Shown: positions 1 through 7,419 of the stretch, in pieces
How positions within the stretch are numbered: the first letter of the stretch is position 1
Layout: every line of letters begins with the position of its first letter
DNA from: an uncultured Parvularculaceae bacterium
GTDB taxonomy: Bacteria; Pseudomonadota; Alphaproteobacteria; Caulobacterales; Parvularculaceae
Assembly (NCBI GenBank): GCA_947259375.1
Contig: CAMYLZ010000014.1
Span: forward strand, 30,400 to 94,399
DNA: 64,000 bases
Reading direction: 5' to 3'
Program-made: the position numbers and the translations under genes
Notes under the pieces: model-generated
Seen by the model: the letters and a program-made list of their open reading frames with translations, nothing else
Told to the model about the DNA's origin: nothing
Databases searched by the model: none

Positions 1-867
1 GAGGAATGCGGCGCGCAGATTAACGTCATTACCGGCGATGCATTGCTGGCGCATGACCTGCCGATGATCCATGCGGTCGGGCGTGCTGCCAAGGCTGCGC
101 CGCGCCTCATCGACCTTGCCTGGGGCGATATGGATGCGCCGAAAGTGACGTTGGTCGGCAAGGGCGTGACCTTTGATTCGGGCGGCCTCAATATCAAAGG
201 CGCGGCCGGCATGGCGATCATGAAGAAGGATATGGGCGGCGGCGCGCATACGCTGGCGCTCGCTCGCATGATTATGAGCGCGAAGCTCAATCTGCGCCTG
301 CGCGTGCTTATTCCGGCGGTGGAAAACGCGATTTCCGGCGACGCGTTCCGCCCCGGCGACATTTTGCCTAGTCGTAAGGGGCTCAGCGTGGAAATCGGCA
401 ATACGGATGCAGAGGGTCGGCTCATTCTCGCTGACGCGCTCGCGCTGGGGGGAGAAGATGCGCCGGAATTCATGGTTTCGCTGGCGACGCTTACCGGCGC
501 CGCCCGTGTGGCGCTGGGGCCTGAGTTGGTCCCGTTCTATTGCGATGAGGAGGATCTTGTCAGCGCGCTGGAAGCGGCGTCGGCGCGTGTCGCTGATCCG
601 CTCTGGCGGATGCCGTTATGGCGGAATTACGAATCGATGCTTTCGTCGCAAATCGCCGATGTCAATCACATTTCCGGCGGTTCTTTCGCCGGGTCGGTGA
701 CGGCGGCGCTGTTCTTGAAGAAATTCGCCGGCGACGCCGCCGCCTGGATGCATTTCGACCTTTATGCGTGGCGTCCAAAAGCCTTGCCGGGCCGGCCGGT
801 CGGGGGCGAAGCGCAGGCGATCAGGGCGCTGTTCGAGGTGTTGGCCGATCGTTACCCGTCCCGATAG
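1..867 (+). CDS. M17 leucyl aminopeptidase family protein, 5' truncated by window
   Basis: This is a cytosolic metallo-aminopeptidase that removes N-terminal residues from peptides using two metal ions. The reading frame is open from base 1, so the TTG-started ORF in the track is only the visible part; the N-terminal half lies outside the window. The protein shows the M17 core: KGVTFDSGG with the metal/catalytic lysine and aspartate, and the family signature NTDAEGRLILADAL with its acidic ligands and arginine. The C-terminus is complete. A MarR regulator follows 70 bases downstream on the same strand. Family assignment is firm; whether it is PepA or the PepB-like branch cannot be told without the N-terminus. 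Confidence 0.93.
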   Translation, partial: EECGAQINVITGDALLAHDLPMIHAVGRAAKAAPRLIDLAWGDMDAPKVTLVGKGVTFDSGGLNIKGAAGMAIMKKDMGGGAHTLALARMIMSAKLNLRLRVLIPAVENAISGDAFRPGDILPSRKGLSVEIGNTDAEGRLILADALALGGEDAPEFMVSLATLTGAARVALGPELVPFYCDEEDLVSALEAASARVADPLWRMPLWRNYESMLSSQIADVNHISGGSFAGSVTAALFLKKFAGDAAAWMHFDLYAWRPKALPGRPVGGEAQAIRALFEVLADRYPSR

Positions 868-937
868 GTCTTGCCCTTTGCCGCCGAACAGGGGCAATCA
901 TTAGGTTCGGTAGCAATGACGGGCGTAAGGCCGAACG

Positions 938-1291
938 ATGGCGGCAACGGATATTCTGACAAGCTGGCGGGAAGTGATGTGCGACGCCGTGCGCGCGGAC
1001 AATCCGGACCTGTCCATGCGCCAATGGTCGATTCTGCTGACGGTTTATCTCAAGCCCGGCCCGCATACAGTGCGCGCCCTCGCGCGCGATCTCAACGTGC
1101 CCAAGCCGGCTATCTCGCGAGCGCTCGATGCGCTGTCGATCCTCGGTTTTATCAAGCGCGTGCGCGATGAAAACGACAAACGTATCGTCATTGTGCGGAA
1201 GACTGCGGAAGGTGCGATTTATCTGGACCGTTTTGCGCGTCTGGTTGAGGCCCATTCGAGTCAGCCGGCGCTCGGCGCCATGTATGGCTGA
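938..1291 (+). CDS. MarR-family winged-helix transcriptional regulator
   Basis: A 117-residue DNA-binding regulator. The central region has the winged-helix arrangement: an N-terminal helix with the WSILLTVY segment typical of MarR proteins, a helix-turn-helix (LARDLNVPKPAISRALDAL), and a wing ending DENDKRIVIV. It is shorter than classical MarR proteins (about 140-150 residues) because the C-terminal dimerisation helix is short. It follows the M17 peptidase in the same direction and may be cotranscribed with it. No ligand or target can be read from the sequence. Confidence 0.85.
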   Translation: MAATDILTSWREVMCDAVRADNPDLSMRQWSILLTVYLKPGPHTVRALARDLNVPKPAISRALDALSILGFIKRVRDENDKRIVIVRKTAEGAIYLDRFARLVEAHSSQPALGAMYG

Positions 1292-1347
1292 GGCGTTCGC
1301 TCAACCGAGCAGAGCCGGCATCGCGGCGCTACCCAGGCTGTACCCGG

Positions 1348-2343
1348 CTAGTTGACCTTCGGCAGATCGGCAAGCTTCACCCCGGCGATTTGCGCCGTTC
1401 CATCCTTGAGATCGATCGGCGCGGTGATCTTCCCGCCGCCGGTGATGGCGGTGAGTGTCAGCGCCGCCGCAGCGACCTCTGCATCCTGTGCAGAGATAAT
1501 GCCGAACGCGGCGAGCGCGCGGGCGAATGCTGCGGGCCGGGCGATCTCGGCGTCGAGGCGACCGGCCGGATAAAACGCCGCGTCGAGCCCAAGGCTTCCT
1601 GAAACGAACAGACGTGCGTCGCCGATCTCGGCAATCATCCCGTTGAGGATGAGGGCGCCGCCGGCGTCGCGCCATGCATAGGCCGGATCGTCGATTGCAA
1701 AGGCGCCGGTTTGGGTGACGGCGAGGCTGGTCCTAAACGCATCGATAGTGACCTCCCTATCATTCACGCGAGAGGCGAGAGATGCCGCGGCGAGGTTCAA
1801 GGTGAGCGCGGACCGGTCCGTTGCGTCCGGCGCCAGGTCAAGCACAAGGTCGACAAGCGTGACAGTCCGTCGATCTGCACTCCGGCGTGCGTGCAGTTCG
1901 CCGATTGTCGCGGCGAAAACCCATTTGCGCGCCTTGTCATTCGCAATCGAGGCGCGGAAATCGCCAGTACGCAACTGCCATTCGCCATGGCCTTTGGCCC
2001 ATAAAACCTGATCGCCGCTTGTCGAGAATATCAGCTTGCTAAGGTCGTATGGCAGGGCGTCAAGGGTCAGGCGCTCGGCGCGCCATGACCATGCGCCGGG
2101 TTCGGCGATATCCGGGGCGACAATATGCACGCGAAGGAAAAATGGAAAACCGTCGGATTGAATTGCGCCATGCGAGACCGCGAGGCCCGCATCATTTTGT
2201 TCGGCGACCCATTCAGCCACGGCCTTTTTCATCTCCGCCGCGCCGGCGCGCCAGAGCAGAAAATATGCAAAGACGATAATGCCCGCGATGGTGAACGGAA
2301 TGTAAAGCCAACGCCGGGCGAGGCGGCGGGAGTGATCAGCCAA
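1348..2343 (-). CDS. DUF2125 domain-containing membrane-anchored protein
   Basis: About 331 residues, with one N-terminal membrane segment (LYIPFTIAGIIVFAYFLLW) followed by a long, probably periplasmic beta-rich region; DUF2125 family, function unknown. I choose a TTG start at 2343 rather than the longer ORF from 2397. An AGGAGA ribosome site lies about 7 bases before that TTG, and the protein then begins just before the membrane anchor. With this start the gene overlaps the 3' end of the upstream acyltransferase by 8 bases, which indicates translational coupling. Residue patterns recall AsmA-like envelope proteins, but I do not claim that function. Confidence 0.8.
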   Translation of the reverse strand: MADHSRRLARRWLYIPFTIAGIIVFAYFLLWRAGAAEMKKAVAEWVAEQNDAGLAVSHGAIQSDGFPFFLRVHIVAPDIAEPGAWSWRAERLTLDALPYDLSKLIFSTSGDQVLWAKGHGEWQLRTGDFRASIANDKARKWVFAATIGELHARRSADRRTVTLVDLVLDLAPDATDRSALTLNLAAASLASRVNDREVTIDAFRTSLAVTQTGAFAIDDPAYAWRDAGGALILNGMIAEIGDARLFVSGSLGLDAAFYPAGRLDAEIARPAAFARALAAFGIISAQDAEVAAAALTLTAITGGGKITAPIDLKDGTAQIAGVKLADLPKVN

Positions 2344-3073
2344 GGCAAGTCTCCTGTGCGCGCTGTGTCGGCTCGAGATCGGGCCGGGCTGCATCAATCT
2401 GTATTTTCAATTCAGTCTGAAACGTCTTGCGGTCAAGGCCCGGCGCGATGGGCGGCAAAAATCGCAACGTGATGACGCCGGGCCGGCGTTCAATGCCTGG
2501 ATGGCGCCAATATCGGCCGCTGTCATGGGCGGCTGGCGTACAAGGCGCGCCAGCAGCCGTGTAAAGGCCGGCGACGCCAGGCAGGAAATGCGTTGTTGCG
2601 CCGGGGGCGATGCGGGTGCCTTCAGGAAAAATGATCACCTGCGCGCCGCTCTCAATGTGTTGCTTGGCGGCGCGCGTAAAGGCGCGCAGCGCTTTCGCGC
2701 CGCCTTCGCGGTCAATGGCGATGTGACCCGCGAGACGCACCCACCAGCCATAGACCGGTATGCGCAGGAGTTCTTTTTTGAACGCCATCACCGGATTGGG
2801 CAAAAGCGCGTGCAACGCAATCGTCTCCCACATGGATTGATGATTGGCTGCGACGATGGCGCCGCCGGAGGGAATATATTCCGCCCCTTCTATCCGATAG
2901 CTGACGCCTGTGATGAGTTTCAACGCGGCGAGAATGGTATTGCACCAGACTTTTACCGTCGCGCGCACGGCGGGCTTTCCAAACAGAGTTACCGGCAGGC
3001 CGAAGATCCCGACCAGTGCGATAGAGCAAATGAGAAATACGGCAAACGCCAAAGATCGTATACGTATGATCAT
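2336..3073 (-). CDS. 1-acyl-sn-glycerol-3-phosphate acyltransferase (PlsC family)
   Basis: A membrane-associated acyltransferase that would add the second acyl chain to lysophosphatidic acid in phospholipid synthesis. The hydrophobic N-terminus (residues about 8-30) anchors it. Motif I appears as NHQSMWET, with glutamate in place of the usual aspartate of NHxxxxD, as in many alphaproteobacterial members; motif III is FPEGTR. It ends inside the start of the DUF2125 gene and begins 12 bases after the DUF218 gene, so it belongs to the leftward ftsE-ftsX-DUF218-plsC-DUF2125 block. Substrate is inferred from family, not proven; lysophospholipid or ornithine-lipid acylation is an alternative. Confidence 0.88.
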   Translation of the reverse strand: MIIRIRSLAFAVFLICSIALVGIFGLPVTLFGKPAVRATVKVWCNTILAALKLITGVSYRIEGAEYIPSGGAIVAANHQSMWETIALHALLPNPVMAFKKELLRIPVYGWWVRLAGHIAIDREGGAKALRAFTRAAKQHIESGAQVIIFPEGTRIAPGATTHFLPGVAGLYTAAGAPCTPAAHDSGRYWRHPGIERRPGVITLRFLPPIAPGLDRKTFQTELKIQIDAARPDLEPTQRAQETCLG

Positions 3074-3085
3074 GCGGCGCCAGCC

Positions 3086-3670
3086 TCAGGCGAACATTGC
3101 ATTCGCGTATGCCAGCAGGAATTTATTGTATTCGCCCGACAGCTTGGCGAGTGCGGTCAGCGAGGCAGGGCGCCCGCCTGCGTCAACGTAACCGGACGGC
3201 ACTGCAAAAGGCGTTAGTTCCGCGTCTTTCATTTTGGCGCGCGTGGAAATGATGGCGCGCGGCATATGATATTCGGATGTCACGAGAATGATCTTCTTGT
3301 AGCGATGGGTCTGCGCCCAGCCTTTGAGTTCGCCGGCATTGCCTTCTGTCGATAGCGCTTCATGGCCAAGGTCGACGCAACAATCAAACCGCGCCGGCTC
3401 GCCGCGCCAGAATTCGGACAATCGCTCGCGCGAGGTGCCGGGATGGACGCCGGAGATCAGCAGCCTTTCCCCGGCGCCGTTGGCGAAGATATCCATGGCG
3501 GCGGAAATACGGGCGCCGCCGCCGCCGGTATATACGACGACGCCATCGGCAAACCGCGGCTTGTCGGCTGACGGCGCAGGCAGGCGCGCCACGAAGACAG
3601 CAAAGCCAAGCGTCCACAAGACGGCCGCGGCGGCCAGGAAGGACATTACGCGTCTCACTATGGGTCCCAT
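3086..3670 (-). CDS. YdcF/DUF218 family protein
   Basis: A 194-residue protein with an N-terminal membrane segment (residues about 7-28) and a DUF218 domain. DUF218 proteins (YdcF, SanA, ElyC) act in the envelope and have a Rossmann-like fold; some affect lipid-carrier or peptidoglycan metabolism, but no reaction is certain. Visible family elements are DGVVVYTGGGGARI near residue 42, EGNAGELKGWA, and VTSEYHMPRA near residue 130. It sits between ftsX and the acyltransferase, an arrangement common in alphaproteobacteria, which supports an envelope role. Confidence 0.85.
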   Translation of the reverse strand: MGPIVRRVMSFLAAAAVLWTLGFAVFVARLPAPSADKPRFADGVVVYTGGGGARISAAMDIFANGAGERLLISGVHPGTSRERLSEFWRGEPARFDCCVDLGHEALSTEGNAGELKGWAQTHRYKKIILVTSEYHMPRAIISTRAKMKDAELTPFAVPSGYVDAGGRPASLTALAKLSGEYNKFLLAYANAMFA

Positions 3671-3734
3671 CTCCTGACAGCGCTAAGAGGTGGCGGCGAT
3701 GTTACCCGAAAGCACCCGCGCCGGTCCAGCAGCG

Positions 3735-4688
3735 TTAATATTGGCCGCGCAATGTTTTCAAGACGGTAAGGCGCGCAGTGATGGCGGTGACAAGGCAAGT
3801 GGCGATTGGCGCGGCTGCTAGCCAAATCAACATGAAGCCGCTGAGAGAAAATGCCGGGATGAATGAATCCGCGCCGCCGCTGGTGCGCATGGCGAGGCCG
3901 GCGAGGCCGAGCGCGCCGAGTGCGACGCCAAGGCCGATTAATGCGCCGCGCAGTCCGAGAATGAAGAACCGCCGCTGGACTTCGGCGGCGATGAATGCGT
4001 CCGTGGCGCCGACAAGATGCAGCACCGAAACGATCTCGTGATTGGCGGCGAGACCAGCGCGCGCGGCGAAGATGGAAATCGCGCAAGCCGCCCCCATGAC
4101 AAGTAAAAAAACGCCGAAGGCCATCGCCTGACCGGACCGGGCGGCGCTCGCAAGCCGGTCGTGCCAGCGTGCGTGATCGTCCAGGCTGGCGCCGGGTGCG
4201 GCAGCCGTCAGCCGGTTGCGCAATAGGTCGAGATCGGCGCGTAGCGCCGGCGTCGCCTTGACCTCGATGATCGCTGGTATGTTCAGGAACGCTGCGGCAT
4301 TGCCTTCGCCTAGCCAAGGCTCCAGCAAGGCGGCGGTTTCGTCCTTGTCGCGTTCTTCGGCTTCGATCACGCCGTCAGTTTCGTTCAAAACCCGCAGCGC
4401 CGCGGCGACGCCTTCGGCAATTTCTGTCGCGTCCGCGCCCTTGACCTGCACCGTTAATTCCGATCGCAAGGCGGAAGTCCATTCGCTGGCGGCCTGATTG
4501 ACGATCAGCAAGGACGCCATGGCGAGCACCGCCAAAAACGACATCACCGCGATGACCGCGGTCAGCGGCGCGCCGCCAGCGCCGGCTTCGGGCAATAACG
4601 GCGCGCCGCGCGCGCCGATCAGGCGCCGACGCCGTTCGACAGGTTGCTCGCCTTCCGGCGCGCGTGTTGTCCGGGCCGGTTTTTTCAT
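3735..4688 (-). CDS. ftsX: Cell division ABC transporter permease FtsX
   Basis: A membrane partner of FtsE in the complex that, in studied bacteria, couples septal ring assembly to peptidoglycan hydrolase activation. The 317-residue protein has the expected layout: a basic cytoplasmic N-terminus, a first membrane segment near residues 45-68, a roughly 100-residue extracytoplasmic domain, and three more membrane segments in the C-terminal half. Its ATG overlaps the ftsE stop codon in an ATGA arrangement, so the two are translationally coupled. FtsX sequences are poorly conserved; the identification rests on topology plus the adjoining ftsE. Confidence 0.88.
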   Translation of the reverse strand: MKKPARTTRAPEGEQPVERRRRLIGARGAPLLPEAGAGGAPLTAVIAVMSFLAVLAMASLLIVNQAASEWTSALRSELTVQVKGADATEIAEGVAAALRVLNETDGVIEAEERDKDETAALLEPWLGEGNAAAFLNIPAIIEVKATPALRADLDLLRNRLTAAAPGASLDDHARWHDRLASAARSGQAMAFGVFLLVMGAACAISIFAARAGLAANHEIVSVLHLVGATDAFIAAEVQRRFFILGLRGALIGLGVALGALGLAGLAMRTSGGADSFIPAFSLSGFMLIWLAAAPIATCLVTAITARLTVLKTLRGQY

Positions 4689-5380
4689 TGCGCGCCTCCG
4701 GCGCCAGCACTGCGTGACAGTGTGCCATCGGAGATCCTCAATAATGGTTTGCCGATCGACTGGACGAGGTGCAGGTCATGGGTCGCGACGATGACTGCGG
4801 CGCCGAGTTTATTGAGTTCCACGAAAAGCTTCATGATGCGCTCGCCCATGGCCGGATCGACATTGCCAGTCGGTTCGTCGGCGAGAATGAGGTCCGGTTT
4901 CGAAACCAGCGCGCGGGCCAGCGCAACCCGCTGTTTTTCGCCGCCGGACAGCGTTGGCGGATGCGCATCCATGCGATGACCGAGACCGACCCAGTTTAAG
5001 AGTTCGCTTACGTCTTCACGATATTGGTTTTGGTTAACGCCCGCGACCTTCATGGGAAGCGCGACGTTTTCGAAAGCGGTGAGATGATCAAGGAGTCGAA
5101 ATTCCTGAAAAACGACGCCTATACGCCTGCGCAGCGCCGGCAGAGCGTCGCGCGGAGCGTCCGCCGCGTTTTCTCCAAACAGGAAGAATTTACCACGCGT
5201 TGGTTTGTGCGCGAGATAGATCATCTTCAAGAGCGATGTCTTGCCGGCGCCGGACGGCCCGGTGAGAAAACGAAATTCGCCCTCATTGAGGGTCATGGTG
5301 ACGTCCGACAGCGTTTCAGGCTCGTCCTCATAGGAAAGCCCGACATTATCGAATCTGACAATTTCTTTCGCCGGTTCCAT
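4685..5380 (-). CDS. ftsE: Cell division ATP-binding protein FtsE
   Basis: The cytoplasmic ATPase of the FtsEX complex. All ABC motifs are visible: Walker A GPSGAGKTS, the Q-loop in VVFQEFRLLD, signature LSGGEKQRVALARAL, Walker B LILADEPTGNVDP and the switch histidine in VATHDLHLV. I prefer ATG 5380 (protein start MEPAKEIVRF) over the track start at 5431 because GGAAAG lies a few bases upstream and homologues begin here; this gives about 231 residues, normal for FtsE. It is first in the leftward block and diverges from the zinc-ribbon gene at 5452. Confidence 0.94.
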   Translation of the reverse strand: MEPAKEIVRFDNVGLSYEDEPETLSDVTMTLNEGEFRFLTGPSGAGKTSLLKMIYLAHKPTRGKFFLFGENAADAPRDALPALRRRIGVVFQEFRLLDHLTAFENVALPMKVAGVNQNQYREDVSELLNWVGLGHRMDAHPPTLSGGEKQRVALARALVSKPDLILADEPTGNVDPAMGERIMKLFVELNKLGAAVIVATHDLHLVQSIGKPLLRISDGTLSRSAGAGGAQ

Positions 5381-5451
5381 GCTCTTTCCGGTTGTGATCG
5401 GTCGGCTGCGGCCGCGCCATCGCGCCAACACATAAACGATTCTGATCGGTC

Positions 5452-6801
5452 ATGATAATATCCTGTCCCGAATGCGCCACGCGTTATAGTGTCGAAGACG
5501 ACCGGTTTTTCCCCGATGGGCGATCGGTCCGCTGTTCGTCATGCGGCGAAAGCTGGTTTGTGCCCCCGCCCGAGACGCTGGAAGCGGCGCCGATCGACGA
5601 ATTTGATCAAGGGCGCAATTCGGTCTCATCGCATGCAGGCCGCAACCGCTCCGCACAAAAGGGCGCCGGCATCAAAGTTGGGGTGGCTGATGCGCCGCCA
5701 ACGCGCCACCAGGGTCAGCGCGCCGGCGCGCCGATGGATAGCCGGTCCGATGAGGATGATCGGCTTTTCGATGCGCCGCGAATGACGCCGCGCAAGGAAA
5801 GAGCCCGGCCGGCAGACCGGCAGGCCGATAATCGGGCGCATGAAGAAGCGCCTGCGCAGGATTGGCGTAAAGCCCGCCAATTCATCGACCGCGATGCGGG
5901 CGGCGAAGAGTTTGCCGAGGGATCATCTTACGCCGGCCGCAGGCAATCCGGCGCTGAGGGCCGCCGGCCCGCGAAAAACGCCCGGCCTTTCCTGCGGTTC
6001 GCCGATCTTGAAGACGACACAGCGGACGCCCGCACGTCTGACTATAGTGAAGACGATGCCGATTTTGTCGATGCTGATTGGGAGGATCTTGAAGACAATC
6101 GGTTGCCGCGCGGCTTCGGCCGGCGAACGCGGCAGGGCGACGCCACGGATCCGCGTTATGATTCGCGGCGTGATCGGCGCGGCGCAACCGCGCTGACGCG
6201 CGTGGACGACCAACGCCCGCTCGATCCGGATGCGCTCGATGATGAGTTTTTCTCCTCGCTCAAGGTCACTCCGCGCGAACTCGAACGCGCCATCCGCAAG
6301 GCGCGCCGGCGGGCGGAATCGCGCGACAAGAACCGCCTGACGCCGTTCCGGGCGCTGGGCTGGGCAGCCTGGGTCGCTGCGGTCGCCGGCGCTGCTTATG
6401 GGGCGGTCGCGTTCCGCGACAATATCGTCAAGCTCGCGCCGCAAACGGCCGACGCCTATGCGGTGATTGGCATCGAAGCGAACCCCTATGGTCTCGCGAT
6501 TGAAGATGTCAGCCACCGGCTGGCCATGTCGACGGCCGGCCCGACCATCGAAATCACAGGCCGACTGCGCAACCAGTCCGACGGGGCCGTCGCCGCGCCG
6601 CTTCTGCAGGCTGAGGCGCTTGGCGCGCGCGGTGAGCTGCTCGCGCGCTGGACCTTCTCAGCCAATGAGGCTGAAGTGGCGCATGGTGCGGCTGTTGACT
6701 TTGTCACAAGGGCCGCGGCGCCCGAGGGCGTCAGTGAGGTCGCTTTGTCCTTCGCCCCTGCAGGCAGCGTGCTCGACAGCCTGTTGCCGGGCGCCGAGTA
6801 G
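5452..6801 (+). CDS. MJ0042 zinc-finger / DUF3426 membrane protein
   Basis: A 449-residue protein with three parts. Residues 1-38 form an MJ0042-type zinc ribbon (CPECATRY then CSSCGESW, two Cys-x2-Cys pairs). Residues about 40-290 are a long charged, low-complexity linker rich in Arg, Asp and Ala. A membrane segment near residue 305 (GWAAWVAAVAGAAYGAVAF) is followed by a DUF3426 domain, likely periplasmic. Short homologues sit beside ftsE in many alphaproteobacteria; the linker here looks unusually long. Function is unknown. It is divergent from ftsE with 71 bases between the start codons. Confidence 0.87.
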   Translation: MIISCPECATRYSVEDDRFFPDGRSVRCSSCGESWFVPPPETLEAAPIDEFDQGRNSVSSHAGRNRSAQKGAGIKVGVADAPPTRHQGQRAGAPMDSRSDEDDRLFDAPRMTPRKERARPADRQADNRAHEEAPAQDWRKARQFIDRDAGGEEFAEGSSYAGRRQSGAEGRRPAKNARPFLRFADLEDDTADARTSDYSEDDADFVDADWEDLEDNRLPRGFGRRTRQGDATDPRYDSRRDRRGATALTRVDDQRPLDPDALDDEFFSSLKVTPRELERAIRKARRRAESRDKNRLTPFRALGWAAWVAAVAGAAYGAVAFRDNIVKLAPQTADAYAVIGIEANPYGLAIEDVSHRLAMSTAGPTIEITGRLRNQSDGAVAAPLLQAEALGARGELLARWTFSANEAEVAHGAAVDFVTRAAAPEGVSEVALSFAPAGSVLDSLLPGAE

Positions 6802-6892
6802 ACTTTCCATAAGGATAGAACTGGCGCATCGCCCTTGACCTCCGTAAGAGTGTGGGTTTTACCAGCCCGCTTGCTGGACGACGAGGAGCCTT

Positions 6893-7408
6893 ATGCGCAC
6901 GCTTTACACTGAAGAAGACATCGCCAAACGCATTGACGCCATGGCAAAGCAGATGACGGAAGATCTGCCGGGGGATTTTCTACTTGCGCCGGTGCTGACC
7001 GGCGCCTTTATTTTTGCTGCGGACCTGTTGCGGGCGCTCTATAAATATGGCGGCGACCCTTATGTGGATTTCGTGCAGTTGTCGTCCTACGCTGGCGCGC
7101 GTTCATCTTCAGGCGTTGTCACGCTGCTCAAGGACTTTTCGATCGATATCGAAGGCAAGACCGTGCTGCTGGTCGACGATGTTCTCGATACCGGCCGGTC
7201 GCTGCATTTCGGCAAGGGCATGGTCGAAGATCGCGGTGCGGCGGCGGTGAAAACCTGTGTTCTAGTCAAAAAGCTTACGGGGCATGCGGAAGACCTGCAT
7301 TGCGATTATATCGGCTTTGAGGCGGGCGCTGATGATTTTCTCGTCGGATATGGCATGGATGATGACGGCCGTATGCGCGGCGTTCCGTTTCTCGGCGCGG
7401 TCAATTAA
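6893..7408 (+). CDS. hpt: Hypoxanthine phosphoribosyltransferase
   Basis: Salvages hypoxanthine (and often guanine) by transferring phosphoribose from PRPP to give IMP or GMP. The 171-residue length matches the family. The PRPP-binding loop is LLVDDVLDTGRSLHF, and the C-terminal purine-contact region ends DDFLVGYGMDDDGRMR, the usual FVVGYGLD-type motif. A strong ribosome site GAGGAG lies just before the ATG. It converges on the TIGR02302 gene. A TTGACC element about 60 bases upstream could be part of its promoter, but no convincing -10 box was found. Confidence 0.93.
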   Translation: MRTLYTEEDIAKRIDAMAKQMTEDLPGDFLLAPVLTGAFIFAADLLRALYKYGGDPYVDFVQLSSYAGARSSSGVVTLLKDFSIDIEGKTVLLVDDVLDTGRSLHFGKGMVEDRGAAAVKTCVLVKKLTGHAEDLHCDYIGFEAGADDFLVGYGMDDDGRMRGVPFLGAVN

Positions 7409-7419
7409 CGCTCGAGCGC

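Noticed and set aside
2501-3217. Long plus-strand ORF opposite the acyltransferase and DUF218 genes
   Set aside because: Antisense shadow of two recognised genes.
3658-4317. Long ORF on the minus strand overlapping ftsX
   Set aside because: Arg-rich translation in another frame of ftsX, a GC-driven shadow.
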